A model generated the notes under the pieces. The model saw only the letters and a list, made by a program, of their open reading frames with translations. It had not been told where the DNA came from and searched no databases. DNA of 64,000 bases from Breviolum minutum Mf 1.05b.01 (taxonomy: Eukaryota; Sar; Dinophyceae; Suessiales; Symbiodiniaceae): positions 1,827 to 65,826 of the forward strand of contig DF239159.1 of assembly GCA_000507305.1 (NCBI GenBank), written 5' to 3'. Each line of letters begins with the position of its first letter. The first letter of the stretch is position 1. Shown in pieces: positions 44,850-56,343 of this stretch. Both the position numbers and the translations under genes were made by a program.

Positions 44850-46619
44850 ATGCCTCCGGAACGTTACTTGGCACCGTTGGGTGTGCTGGGTCTTCATGTG
44901 CTCCTCTTAGCCAACGTGGTGGGCCATCGAACACACTTGTTACACTTCGGATCCCTCGAGATAGCCGAGTGGATCGTTGTGGTGGTGGCCATCTTGGCCT
45001 ATCTTCGGACAGTGTGTGCCTTGCCGGACATCGTTGAACGTCATGAAGTTTTCGAAAAAATTCTGAAGCAACATCATCAGAATTCTCCAATTCGCAAGGA
45101 TGTTTCAGTTCGAAAATGGCTATTCAAACATCACCCCAGCTGCGAAGAAAGAAGCAATCCACGATTCATGGGGGTGTTTTTTCTTACTGTAGCAACGTTC
45201 CGTTTGTTCTTGCCGGTGAGATGAAAATTCAGGAATTCTTCAAAAAGTAACCAGAGTGAAAAAACTCATGGATTTTTCCACCAAAAAAACCAAGCCAATG
45301 AGTTGCTATATGCTGAGCCTAACCTAACCTTCTCACATTTATTTCCCTGCATCATCCCAGGAAAAAAATCTATCCCAATGGCTGACCAACCAAAACCAAC
45401 CCAAAACACCCCCAAAACAACCCAAAAACAACACAAAAACCACCAAAAAACCAAGCAAAACACCGAGGTGTTGATCCTGGTGTCTTAGTGAAGTCGTCAG
45501 AAGTTCAGTCACTTCCTCGACTGCCTGCCATCGGCGTCGCCTGCTGCCTGTGTTGTTGCATGGGCCAACCACGGCAGTCGAGTCGAGAGGTGCGACGTGT
45601 GGATCCGGAACTACAACCTATTGGATGGGCCATGGAAGAAGAAATGGAAGATCCAGGAGAAGAGGTGCTTTTAGTTCCGGGGGGGAGGTGTATATATTTT
45701 TTTGTAATTTTTTCATTTTCTTATTTGGCAGGTGATGTTTTTTTTTTAATTTTCGGAAGACTTTGAAGAGACATTTTGGGATAGGAAAGGAATTTATAGT
45801 GACATTGGGCGGTTTTTCTCCGCTTTAAGTTTTTTTTCTTGGGGGGGCCACGTAACAACGTAACAACTGATGAGTCAGGTGATCAGCCTCGCGGAGCTGG
45901 GCAGTTCCAATAGCTTGGAGGCAGAGTCTCACGTTGACCGGTCACCGGGACCCGAAACGACGACGAGATCCCCGGAGGCGCGGCGCTTTCAGGAGAAGCG
46001 GTCCAAGGAGAAGCCCGAAACGGTGCAAGCTCCGAGGTTGCGATGGTGTAAGGTTTGTGAGATGTATCAACCATTGAGAACGAAACATTGCAGAGATTGT
46101 GGTCGATGTATTCGAACTCATGATCATCATTGTCCATGGGTGGGAACTTGTGTCGGTGAAGGGAATCGAGTTTATTTCTTTTGGTTTTTAGTGCTCCAGT
46201 GGTTGGAATTGGTGATTTTTCTCTTGGAATCCTGTGCATTTTTCAAGCATCATGGGCTACAACCGCCACTCTGGCTGGCACAAGCACCATTGCTGGTGCT
46301 TGGAACAGTAGTACAGTCTTTGTTGTTGCTGATGGTCACATGCCTGGTATGTTTTCATTCCTACCTAGCACTGGCAAACATTACGACCTGGGAGAACATG
46401 TCCTGGTACAACATCTCCTATTTGAAGAGCTTGAGTCCGGAAGATGGCTCACCATTCTCACAATCCATCAGGATGAACTTGGCACTCTATTGTTGTGCGC
46501 ACTTCTGCAAGGGACTTTCTCAACAAACGGAGGATGGATGGCTAATCTGGGAGTTGGGGGAGCAACACAACCCCTTAGACTGCCAAAGTTGCAGTTCCAT
46601 TTGCGGAGATGTCGAATAG
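44850..46619 (+). CDS. DHHC-type protein S-palmitoyltransferase, complete, 3 exons, 367 aa
   Basis: This is an integral membrane enzyme that transfers palmitate to protein cysteines. The exons are 44850-45015, 45468-45664 and 45879-46619. Both introns are GT-AG with AG|G acceptors, and the joined frame closes exactly. Exon 1 encodes two membrane segments (GVLGLHVLLLANVVG; AEWIVVVVAILAYLRTVC). The first junction creates VDPG, the conserved DPG motif after the second membrane helix. The cysteine-rich domain runs from Cys178/Cys181 through HCRDCGRC to the catalytic DHHC at 203-206. Two more membrane helices follow, then TTWE at 290-293 (the family's TTxE motif) and an NPLD near the C-terminus. 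The layout is closest to animal ZDHHC12. The start at 44850 is the ATG before the first membrane helix. A Golgi/ER location is likely from the family. The gene ends about 1.2 kb before the next start, on the same strand. Confidence 0.94.
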
Positions 46620-46949
46620 CGACATGTCGACAGCGCGCTGCTGCCACAGAAAAGTGGGTGTGGGGAATGGCCTAGTTGCTTTCCCAGGGAATATCCAGTC
46701 TATTGCACCCTTTAGGATATCATGCATCAATCAGCCGTATGGCGCCTTGTGGCGTTGTATGGCAACATCATCAGCTTCATTTCTGTTTGCAGTGCAGACG
46801 AGTTGCCTTCCAACGGATCAGGTATGGTTGGGATTCCACATGAGATTGGTATTAAATGGTGAGTTTGACCATCATTTTAACTTGAAGAATCGATTCCAAA
46901 CAAGAGTAAAGGAGAGGTAAACACAGATATCACCCCAGTTCTCAAGTTG

Positions 46950-47048
<99 letters not shown>

Positions 47049-47816
47049 GATCATCAATTTGTATATATAGATGAATATTTCAAGTTTTCATCATTATACA
47101 CATCTTTTCTATATGATAATAATATCTAACATGGTCATTTACATCATAAATTCTATATCACATATGATACATCTAACATCTATATACACCCCATCTCAAG
47201 CCTCAAAAAAAAACGGTCCAGGTTCGACAACACCCACGTGTGGGTGTCTTCGTTGGCAGCGTGGAAGCTCAGTCAAGGAAGTTGCGCCCCTCGGAGGGGA
47301 TATTCAAAAGTTTTAGGTAGTGTGTTTTCAGGTTTTTTCGTGGAGAAATTGATGATGTTTTTTTTGTTTTAAGGATCCTAAGAAGATCATATCAACTGTC
47401 ATTAGTTAGGATGTTTTTTTTTGGTTTGAGTTAGGAGTTTGGAGAAGTTCGTTGTAATTTTCATCCTGAATCGAGACCCTGCAACAACAGCTGCGCGGGA
47501 TTGCTAGACCTTGATTGAGTATTGCCACGCGGTTTCTTTAAAATCATCTGTAAAACTATGTCATGAAAATGAGCACAAAATGACAGACTTCCTTCCTACT
47601 TTGCACATGAAGTAGATACATTCGGGTACAGTAAAGTTCCCATTTATTTTTGAATCTAAATCCAACTTGGAATTAGCGCTCTAGTTACATACTAACTGCG
47701 TAGTATAGATTCTGAACCTTGAAGTTCAGCCTCAACTCGCTCCTCATCTTTGCGAGCTGGTTCAAAGAACGGCACATTGTGGGGTGCCTCTTAGTTGGTA
47801 GTTGTGTTGTGCCGCG
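46620..47816. other. Spacer between palmitoyltransferase and tRNA synthetase
   Basis: This spacer holds a (CAT)n microsatellite and AT-rich sequence. I saw no supported exon. It should contain the 3' end of the upstream transcript and the trans-splicing acceptor of the downstream one, neither of which I can pinpoint. Confidence 0.5.
46950..47056. repeat. (CAT)n microsatellite
   Basis: About 33 CAT triplets form this run; the poly-His and poly-Met frames on the two strands are products of the repeat. Confidence 0.97.
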
Positions 47817-50800
47817 ATGAGTAGTGCCTTTGTGGTTGTTCCTGCAGTGGCTGCTCCTTCCAGCCATTCAGCTCCTTCGGTTACCACCATCAGGCATCTC
47901 AACAGCCCTGGCAGCCTGGGCACCATGACCCTAGGTGCCGGTGTCCTGGCCGCGGTAGCCCGGCGCGCTGCGCCACGCCGAAATGCCGTGGCCCGGCGTG
48001 CCCTGACGGGCGCTGCGCGGCAGAGGGCGACACCCATGACAGCCAGGCATGCGACCACGGTGGTAGCACCACCCGAGGAGATCTTGGGAATCAAACCGGA
48101 TGCCAAGTACAACGTGCCGGCCGGAGTCAGAGAAAAGCTGGGGAAGAATCTCTTGTTGAATGAGAAGCTGGGCAACTATAATTGTGACAAATAGGAACCT
48201 TTTCTCTTTGTTTTTTTGGTTGATTTTTTCCTGCTTCACAGATCTCGATTTGTAGATTTTTCGGATCTTACTTTGATTATTCGCTATATACCCCTCCTGG
48301 GAACTAACATATCCCCCCAAAAAAGGCACTTTTGAGTCGATGATTTTCCTTTTCCTCAGGTGGCATGTGTTGGTTTTTGTGGAGGGTAAGTTGAAGGGTT
48401 TTTTTCAAGCTGAAAACCAGGAAGCATCCACTTGGAATTTTGTGGAAAACCGTGCAAGACTACTTTGCCGAACAGGATCCCAATTGCATCTTGGAGCTGT
48501 CTTTTGGTGTTAAAATCTATCAATGAAACCTAGATTTACTACCCTTCCTAAAACTAACATGGCCCCTGAAAATACGCCATTACAAAAGGAGACTAGTATT
48601 GAATTTTCAGGTGCTATGTTAGTTTCAGGGAGGGTAAATGAACATGTTTTTACCAAAGCCTGCAAACCATTTGAGTAAAAAAATACGTCAACACGTTGGA
48701 TTGATTTCATTGTTTTTTTTTTTTTGCGAAGTAAAACATCATTTTTCTTTGCGACAAAACAAAAATCAGAGAATCACCGGGGGTGCTTTTTGAAGTAATG
48801 TACTTTGGGCTCGGGGAAAGTTTTGGATTGGATGATCGTCCCAGGCGTCCCAGGTATCCTTTGGAAAGGGGGGGCGGAAAGGGAACAGATTTTGCTGGAT
48901 TTTGCTGTTTTGATAGCCGCGAAGAGTCAGTTTTTGTTGGGAGACATTGGAACTGACAGTCACCGAAACACATTGGACGTGTGACACGGGGGGTTTTCAT
49001 AGATTTTCTTGCTACATGAGTTTTAAAAAGTGACGGACCCTGTGATGTCACCCCAAAAGGATATTTATGTATGTACACGTTATGTATAATGTATATATGG
49101 GGGTTTCCTAAATTGGTGGGTCTCCCCAACAACCATGGGTTTTCCTACTAAAAATGATCATTTTGGGGTGTTTTGGGGGTATCACCATTCAAGGAAACAC
49201 CCATATATACTGTACATAGGATATACGTAGTTATGTCTAAGGCTTTTCAGCTAGTAATGATTGTCATCTGACGACTATTACTGGTTTTTTGACAGCCCCA
49301 TGTGTCTACCCTTAGTGTTCCATGAACCTAACCTCTGAGTTCATGGTAACCTTTTCACTATATATCCTTTTGTTTTCCGTTAGGCAAATTTTTCGACACT
49401 GAGAAGCCGGTGGTCTCCACTGTGGAATGCTTCGACAAGCTTCGGGTGCCTCCTGACCACGTGTCACGATCACCCTCGGACACGTACTATGTGAATGCCG
49501 ACTATGCTGCTTGACCTGGAGGATTGTAGAGATGCAAAATTCATGCGAATGCACACATCAAACAGATAACACGGCTGCCCATATATTTGCATGAATTTTT
49601 CATAAATGCATGTACATGTAGAAATATGTATATATATATTATACACATGTAATTACACATATCATATATATATACATAGACAATCATGCGTGTATCTAAG
49701 TATAAAAAAAGAGGGATGCTTCCCTTACCGCCTGGAATGCCAGTGGAAAATGAAGATTTTTTTCTTAAAAAAGGATCCACAAACTAAGAATGAATAAAGT
49801 CATCCTAGTATTCTCTAAGGTTTTTTGCGGATGTGTGAACACCCCAAAGATCTGCATTGTACACCAGAAATTTGCTGCCAAAGATGCTGATGAAAACCAC
49901 AAGATGGGCGCTGCAGCTTCTGACACCCCCACAAAGAGAACCTCCAAGTTCACCTCCTTCAGTGACCAAGATCAACTCCCAAAATCAATGACTGAATGAA
50001 TGGATGACTCTGAATTTTGAGAAAACACCCCCGAAGTTTAACAGTTTGCCCCGGAAAAATGGTGGGAAAGGAAGACCACCCTGCTTCCTTTTTGGGTCCC
50101 GGTAATTTTTTAGGGGGAGCCACTTGAAGTGACTGTCAGGTCTTGCGCACCCACACATCAGCTCATCAGTGCCAGTGTCTTGGTGAGCAGTGATTCGCTC
50201 GTCTTTTTCTTGGAGCTTAGGTTATCTTAGGTTATCTGGGTGTTTCCAAAAATAGGGGTACCCCCAAATCATCCATTTTAATAGGGTTTTCCATTATAAA
50301 CCATCCATTTTGGGGTACCACTATTTTTGGAAACACCCATCTTGTGTTATCTGAGGTTATCTTGTTTGAGAAACGGAGCCCTTTCTGGCTATCTAAAAAG
50401 AAAGATCCACCCCTTGAGTTAACAACCACCGTCGGGTGGAGCGAAAATCGCCAGGTTTGTGGACCTGGTCAATCCCTCTCCCCATGCCCGCCTTGGGTGT
50501 GAGTGTGTTTTTTTTTCTCTGCAGATTTTCCGATCAAACATGGAGACTTTTAGCAATGCTTGGACATCTTTACGAAACAGGGTGGAAAGTTACCACAGTT
50601 GACTGTAGTGGTTTGTATCGATGAAACTTAAGTCATTGTATCAAAAGCTTGTGGAAGAAGATTTGAGCCACCACCTCAATAGATCCAGGGTTACAGGGTT
50701 ACCCAACCACTATCCATATGAAGGTTTGTAACTGTCGACATGTGCAGCTAAGCCCCACTTTTGCTGAGGTTTCTGAGTCAATATCCGGAGATCACCTCCT

Positions 50801-53800
50801 TCCTTTGTGCGGGAGACGTTTATCGCAGAGATGAGATTGATGCTTCGCACTATCCTGCCTTCCATCAATGCGAAGGACTGAGAGTAGGGTAAACCGAAGA
50901 GGGGGGAGGTTTCCGGCCAACAAAAATGCACGGCTTTGTGGCAATCTTTTTCTTCATCTTAAAAAAACCTGGTTGGAAAAAAAACCATGAGATTCTTCCA
51001 AAGGATTCTATTCTGAGGATTTGAAAGGCTAACTAGACTGGGCATCATAGATTACAGTCTCAAGGATGAGTCTGGCTCAGCGTAACGGAGCCCACTTCAG
51101 GGTTCTCACAGAAGTTCCTGGACATTTTATGGGCTCCGATTCCATAAAGGAGCGGAACCCTGTTGTTGTTTGGATAGCATCATCAAGAAAACACTGCTAC
51201 ATACGGGTGTTTTTCAGTCTTTGTCTGAGATTTTGCCAGCAGCCTCATCATTTCAGGAGGACCACCACAGTGGACCTATTGACCTATTGATACTAAACCA
51301 GTTGCACTCCGGTAAACTAACATGGCAATGGAAAATGAACCCTTTGAAGATGTATGTCCTATTGAACAAGTGATATTCCATTGCTGTGTTAGTTTACCAG
51401 AGGGTATTTCCCAGTTGGCCAACGGTAAGCAGTTGATGATACTTAAAATCTCCGGATTTTCCGTCCACTTGGCTGGGCAAATCCACCTTATCACACTTCC
51501 ATATTCCAGGCGGGAATTCTCTTCGGGTAGTGCTCAAAGTTTGCCGGATGTCTCGAAAAACACCATGAGGAAACCATGAATCACCGTGAAACCGGTCAAA
51601 CGTTGCACAGAACCTTCAATTCTGTCTTTATCGATTCAGGTTCCACTGGCTCATTGAAGCTAAGATGACTTTGGTAAGAAAAACATGCCGAAAACTACTG
51701 TAAGATACCAAACATGATGGTTTGGAACATGTATCTCCTTTCAAATATGCCTTCTAGTTTAGATTTCGGGGGGGAGGGGTAGTGTTTCCGTTTGCTGGAC
51801 ATCCAGACATCTTTGTAAACTTTGAAGGCTAAAGGATCAAAAATTGGCAGTTTCTGTTTGGTGACTTTTATCCTGGTAAATTTTCCGGGTGGCCCTTACT
51901 AACTACAATGAGGGAATGGAATCCATGTATGGTTATGGATGGGGATAAAACTTCCCTCATTCCTTAAGGGCCAGCCAGTTTTTGAGCTTGCATTTTAGTA
52001 ACTATATTTACACACTCCCGGGATCCACCAACAGCTCGCGATTGCTGGAAAATGGACCTGGATTGAGCCGATGTATATATATATATTTCCGCTTGAAAAT
52101 GGGGGACATTCCAGCAATCGCTATGTTAGTTGATCCCAGAGGGTAGACAAGTTGTGCCCACCAGCATCTGCACGGTAGCAGGAGTCCGACTTTTTGATGC
52201 TCAGAAGGTGGGGGGTGAGAGATGTGAGCCAAATCCATTTTTGAATGCATCCATGACTTGATGGCCTTGAAAGGCATCGCATTAAAAAAAAACGTTTCTT
52301 CCCATAAATTTGGATGGTTTGTTGGACATCTGGTTGTTGAAGATATGAGATGATGATTTTGACTTGTTGTTGGATGAAGTCAAAATTTCCTGCAATCAGG
52401 TCTCCAAAGAAGAGGTCATGGAAGACTTGAAGTGCCTCGTTTCAAACTGTAAATTGCAGTCGCTCACGAGTCATGTGCGAACCCGCCGTGTTCCCGCTGG
52501 GGTGGAGTTGCATGTTTTTTGTTTTTTTTCTGGGATGCGTAATTTTTGTTAGGATGGACTTTTTCAAAGTCCCAGGTTTTGCTGAGGTTGCTGTCCGGTC
52601 TATATATATATATACTGTATATATATATATATAGGTATGTTTGCATACTGTACACCTATCCATCCCTCCCAAAAAAAAGGCACGTGTTTTTTTTTTTTTC
52701 GAAAAAACGTTTTAAAGACGGCATCCAAACCTCCAAGGAAGACCTTGGAAGGTCTGGCGGCACATCTTTTTCAACTGAAGACGGGCGAAGATACCATGCG
52801 ATGGCTCGATGAGATTCTTGGCTTCCAGAACTGACGGTGGGATTTATGGCATAGAATGGCCAAAATGTAAGGCTAGGAACTCTGATTACAGGACCACTTC
52901 TTTTTCTAAACTGATGATGAATCAAGCAGGTAGAGATTAATATGAAGTTTGGAGGCTTTTTTAAACAATCAAATGTCCAGTTAAATGATACGTGACGTAA
53001 ATCATCAACCACGAGTGATCATCTAGGAATCACCTGAGGAGAAACGCCAATGTGACCAAACCCAGCCAATGACCACTTGGATGTTCCGTTGGAAGTTGGG
53101 AAATGGTTAGGATCAATGGGTTATAACTAACCTACTTATACTGGGGGATTCATTGCTAAGCTAACCCAACAATGACCCAAAAACCAAGGTATTTTCCTTT
53201 TACCGAGCCTTCTGTGGAGCTGGAAATCTTCTACAACGAAGATTGGATGGAAGTTTTGGGTTGTGGCGTCCCTTGGGTTTTGCAAAAGTTGCTGAACAAT
53301 AGAGCTCTTTTTTACCCCGCAAACTACGGGAGTTTTTTGTATAGTTTAACGTTAGAAAAGACAGTGGGTGTTGTTGGCGAGGTGTCAATTGTTTTTTCCT
53401 CAAGGAGGTCAGGTATCAATGGAGCTTGAGCTTCTTTTTTTCGAAATTTGTAACAGCTCACCTCGTCCAAAAGGGAAAGAATCTTCCTTCCAACTTCCAA
53501 CCATCATTTTTCCAACACCTATTTTGAACTGATGGTATGTGACAAGTGGGCACCAATAGAGGACCTATGCAAGATTTGTTTTGTGGAACTTTGCTGTCTT
53601 TTTGATAAGAGATGAACTTCACGTTGGATTTCCCACTTGGGAAAAAAACCCAACCAGGTCATTCATCATGACGTCGCTTGGAGAGGATGAACTGGCGTTG
53701 GTGGCGTTGGGGGCCAATAAGCATGATGTGCGTTTTCTTTTGCCTCCAAAAGATGGAGATGGGGACGATGTATTTTTTTTCCCTAAAAGCGACCTGTTTT

Positions 53801-56299
53801 TGGTTGAAAACAGACATGGGAGTTCATCAGTTGCGAAACTGTGGGACTTTTGCGTGTTTCCATTTCCAGATCCCATGAATCTGTTTGTCCCATAAATTTG
53901 ATTTTGGACTCATTAAAACACCCCGAGAGCAAGAGCACTTTAGCCCAGCATTGAAGGACGTCAGACAAACAAACCAGGACGCAGAAACGTATATTTCTTA
54001 TATGGTGAATCCGACCCAATCTGGAAATCCAGGTAAGTCAAAATGGCGATTTGACCAGCAAAAGTTCCTGCAAATCAATGCCTGGAAGATTATACACCGT
54101 AGATGGCGATCGCCACTCCCAAATTCGGTGGCGATTTGTAAGGAGTCATGATAAATCCAGACTAGTGGGAGTGGCGATCGCCATCGATCCTTCCCAGGTG
54201 GTATACTTTCCTTTTGGGGCCCGACATATTTTCAGCACGACTTTGCTTTTAGTTTCAGGGAGTTGGTCTCTGAGTTTGAGAAGCCTGGAATTTTTCGAAG
54301 AGAAAACGGACCCAAAGGACCTACTGTTTTGGATGGTATGTAAATCGTTTTGTACTCATACATATTTGCATTCATCCTATGACCATCTATGACCTCAATC
54401 TCAGGAAAATTCTTTTGAATCGTTCGGATCATATGCCCTTACAGGTATCGTTTGAATCACGAATTTTTCCAAAAGAGATTGGTATATCAAATCAACCCCC
54501 CAGTAACAGTGGCAAGTAAAGGTCTAAAGAAATCATCCCAAAAATGTAACGTCATCCTGGTGGTGACAGGCATCCTGGGTGGGAGTTGCCACCCAACATA
54601 CGTTCTGGTTTTTGCTGGGGTTGTATATATATATAATGATACTGTTGATGGAAGACATCCCAAACAACCACCTGGGATGTAAAAAAACCCTGTAAATAAT
54701 GGGGCTAAACTACCAACCTGAACTGGTGATCGCAGGATTTCTTCCACCAACAGTATTTATGCAAAACTCCCGAAATCATGGTGAGATGAAGCCACTTACC
54801 CTAATCTTCCGAAAACTGATCCAATCATACCTTCCAACCGTTGGCGGCCTGAAGCTTCTACTGATTCGACCACAGCCCTAGTCCTTCGAAACTAAGAAGC
54901 CGAGCCGAGCCAACCAAAGGAATTCCAGGGGTCATTCAATGGCCAGTTTTGGAGGGATCAAACAAGACAAATGTACGGGAATTTTGACAAATTTCCCCTG
55001 TAATAGTGCATGAAGTTTGGGTTGGTAGAAAAAAAGTGCCCCCTGAATTCACCAAATTTTGGCTGTGGGGGATTTTGGGGCAAAAGACAATAAAGCCGAC
55101 AAAGGCTGAACTGGAGATGTCACTCACTGTGGTCAAAATATCCACCGAACACTTTTTTTCCCGAAATGAAGATTCGATTTAGAGGCTCTTGCCATATAAA
55201 ACCATTTTTAGACATAGTATACGCCCACCCGGTAGGTTTCATCTCTGCCAGTTATGAGTCCCACTTATACTTGAAACTGCCACTCATATCTGGTTTTTGG
55301 CCTCACCTTGAATCCTACTGGTTATATAAAAATGGCCTCAATTTAATAGGGTTTCACTGGGGTCGAAATTTCACCCCGAAACATGGGTCCCTAGGTGCTC
55401 CGCAATGCCGGTCTGGACCCTGAGAAGGTGCCGGTCGTTTTCCGACCACCGGAAGGGATGGGAGAGGGACATGGCCACCGATCACCTGACCCCCTGGAAC
55501 ATTTTTCTGCCGGCTTAAAGGAACCTGAAAAAAACAACCCTGTTTGAAAAGAAAAAATCATGTTCCAAAGCTTCACCATGTTCTGTTCGAAATATTCGTT
55601 TTCCGTGGTGTAAAGATGGAGATGAAGATGTAACGGTGGAAACAGTTTCAACTGAAAAAAGGAACAGTTGCAACCTTGCATTTACAGCCCCGAAGTTCAA
55701 CAACTCAGCCCTGAAAAAGTTACAATATTTCCGTGACTATGTTAAACTTCCAAGGAGTAGTTGATTTTAAGGGGATGCCATTCCTACCCGGACCCAGTAA
55801 GGTTAGCCATGATGAGAATCCCCATTCTAGCACCAGTAGAAGGGATGAAAGTGAAACTTCGGGGGAGGTATACAATCTGGGCAAACTCTACCGATCTCAG
55901 CAGACTATAATATATAAATACATGATATAGAGTAGAAAACATATGTGTATGCTGTATGTTGCCTGTCATGCTCTTGAAAGCGTTGGTAGGGTTCAATGTT
56001 TGTGTTGACGCTACTCAGAAAAAATCAAGAAGAGGTTTGCAGTGGAGTCGATCCAGGTGGAAAAAACGCTTCATGGAAATACAATAATGCATATAAGAAC
56101 TTGCAACATTTTTGGTAGATTCTTCCGTTTTTCTATATCGTTTCCAACGGTTTTTGTTGGATTCAACTTGAAGTAAAAAAAATGACCCGAGGGTAGCGAA
56201 GGGTTTTACCCAATGGGTCAATGGGAAGCGATAAGGGGGAAACGACAGGATGGAGTCCAGGTGGCCAAAACTCAAAGCAAATGATATACTGTATCTGGC

Positions 56300-56343
<44 letters not shown>

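Noticed and set aside
44779-46239. Reverse-strand open frames over the palmitoyltransferase exons
   Set aside because: They are antisense shadows of exons whose forward translation carries the DHHC, DPG and TTxE motifs.
49543-49564. Segment MRMHTSN as the continuation of synthetase exon 3
   Set aside because: It would need a 34-nt intron without an AG end and gives a poor match; exon 50140-50170 ([10 protein letters not shown]) matches the family exactly and closes phase on both sides.
49790-49999. 70-codon + open frame
   Set aside because: It lies wholly inside synthetase intron 3 (49506-50139), has no recognisable domain and is not needed for the reading frame.
52017-52145. Family-A insertion creating a new exon in the synthetase
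   Set aside because: The hairpin-like ends (CTCCCGGGATCCACCAACAG / ATGTTAGTTGATCCCAGAGGG) lie well inside intron 6 and touch no splice site.
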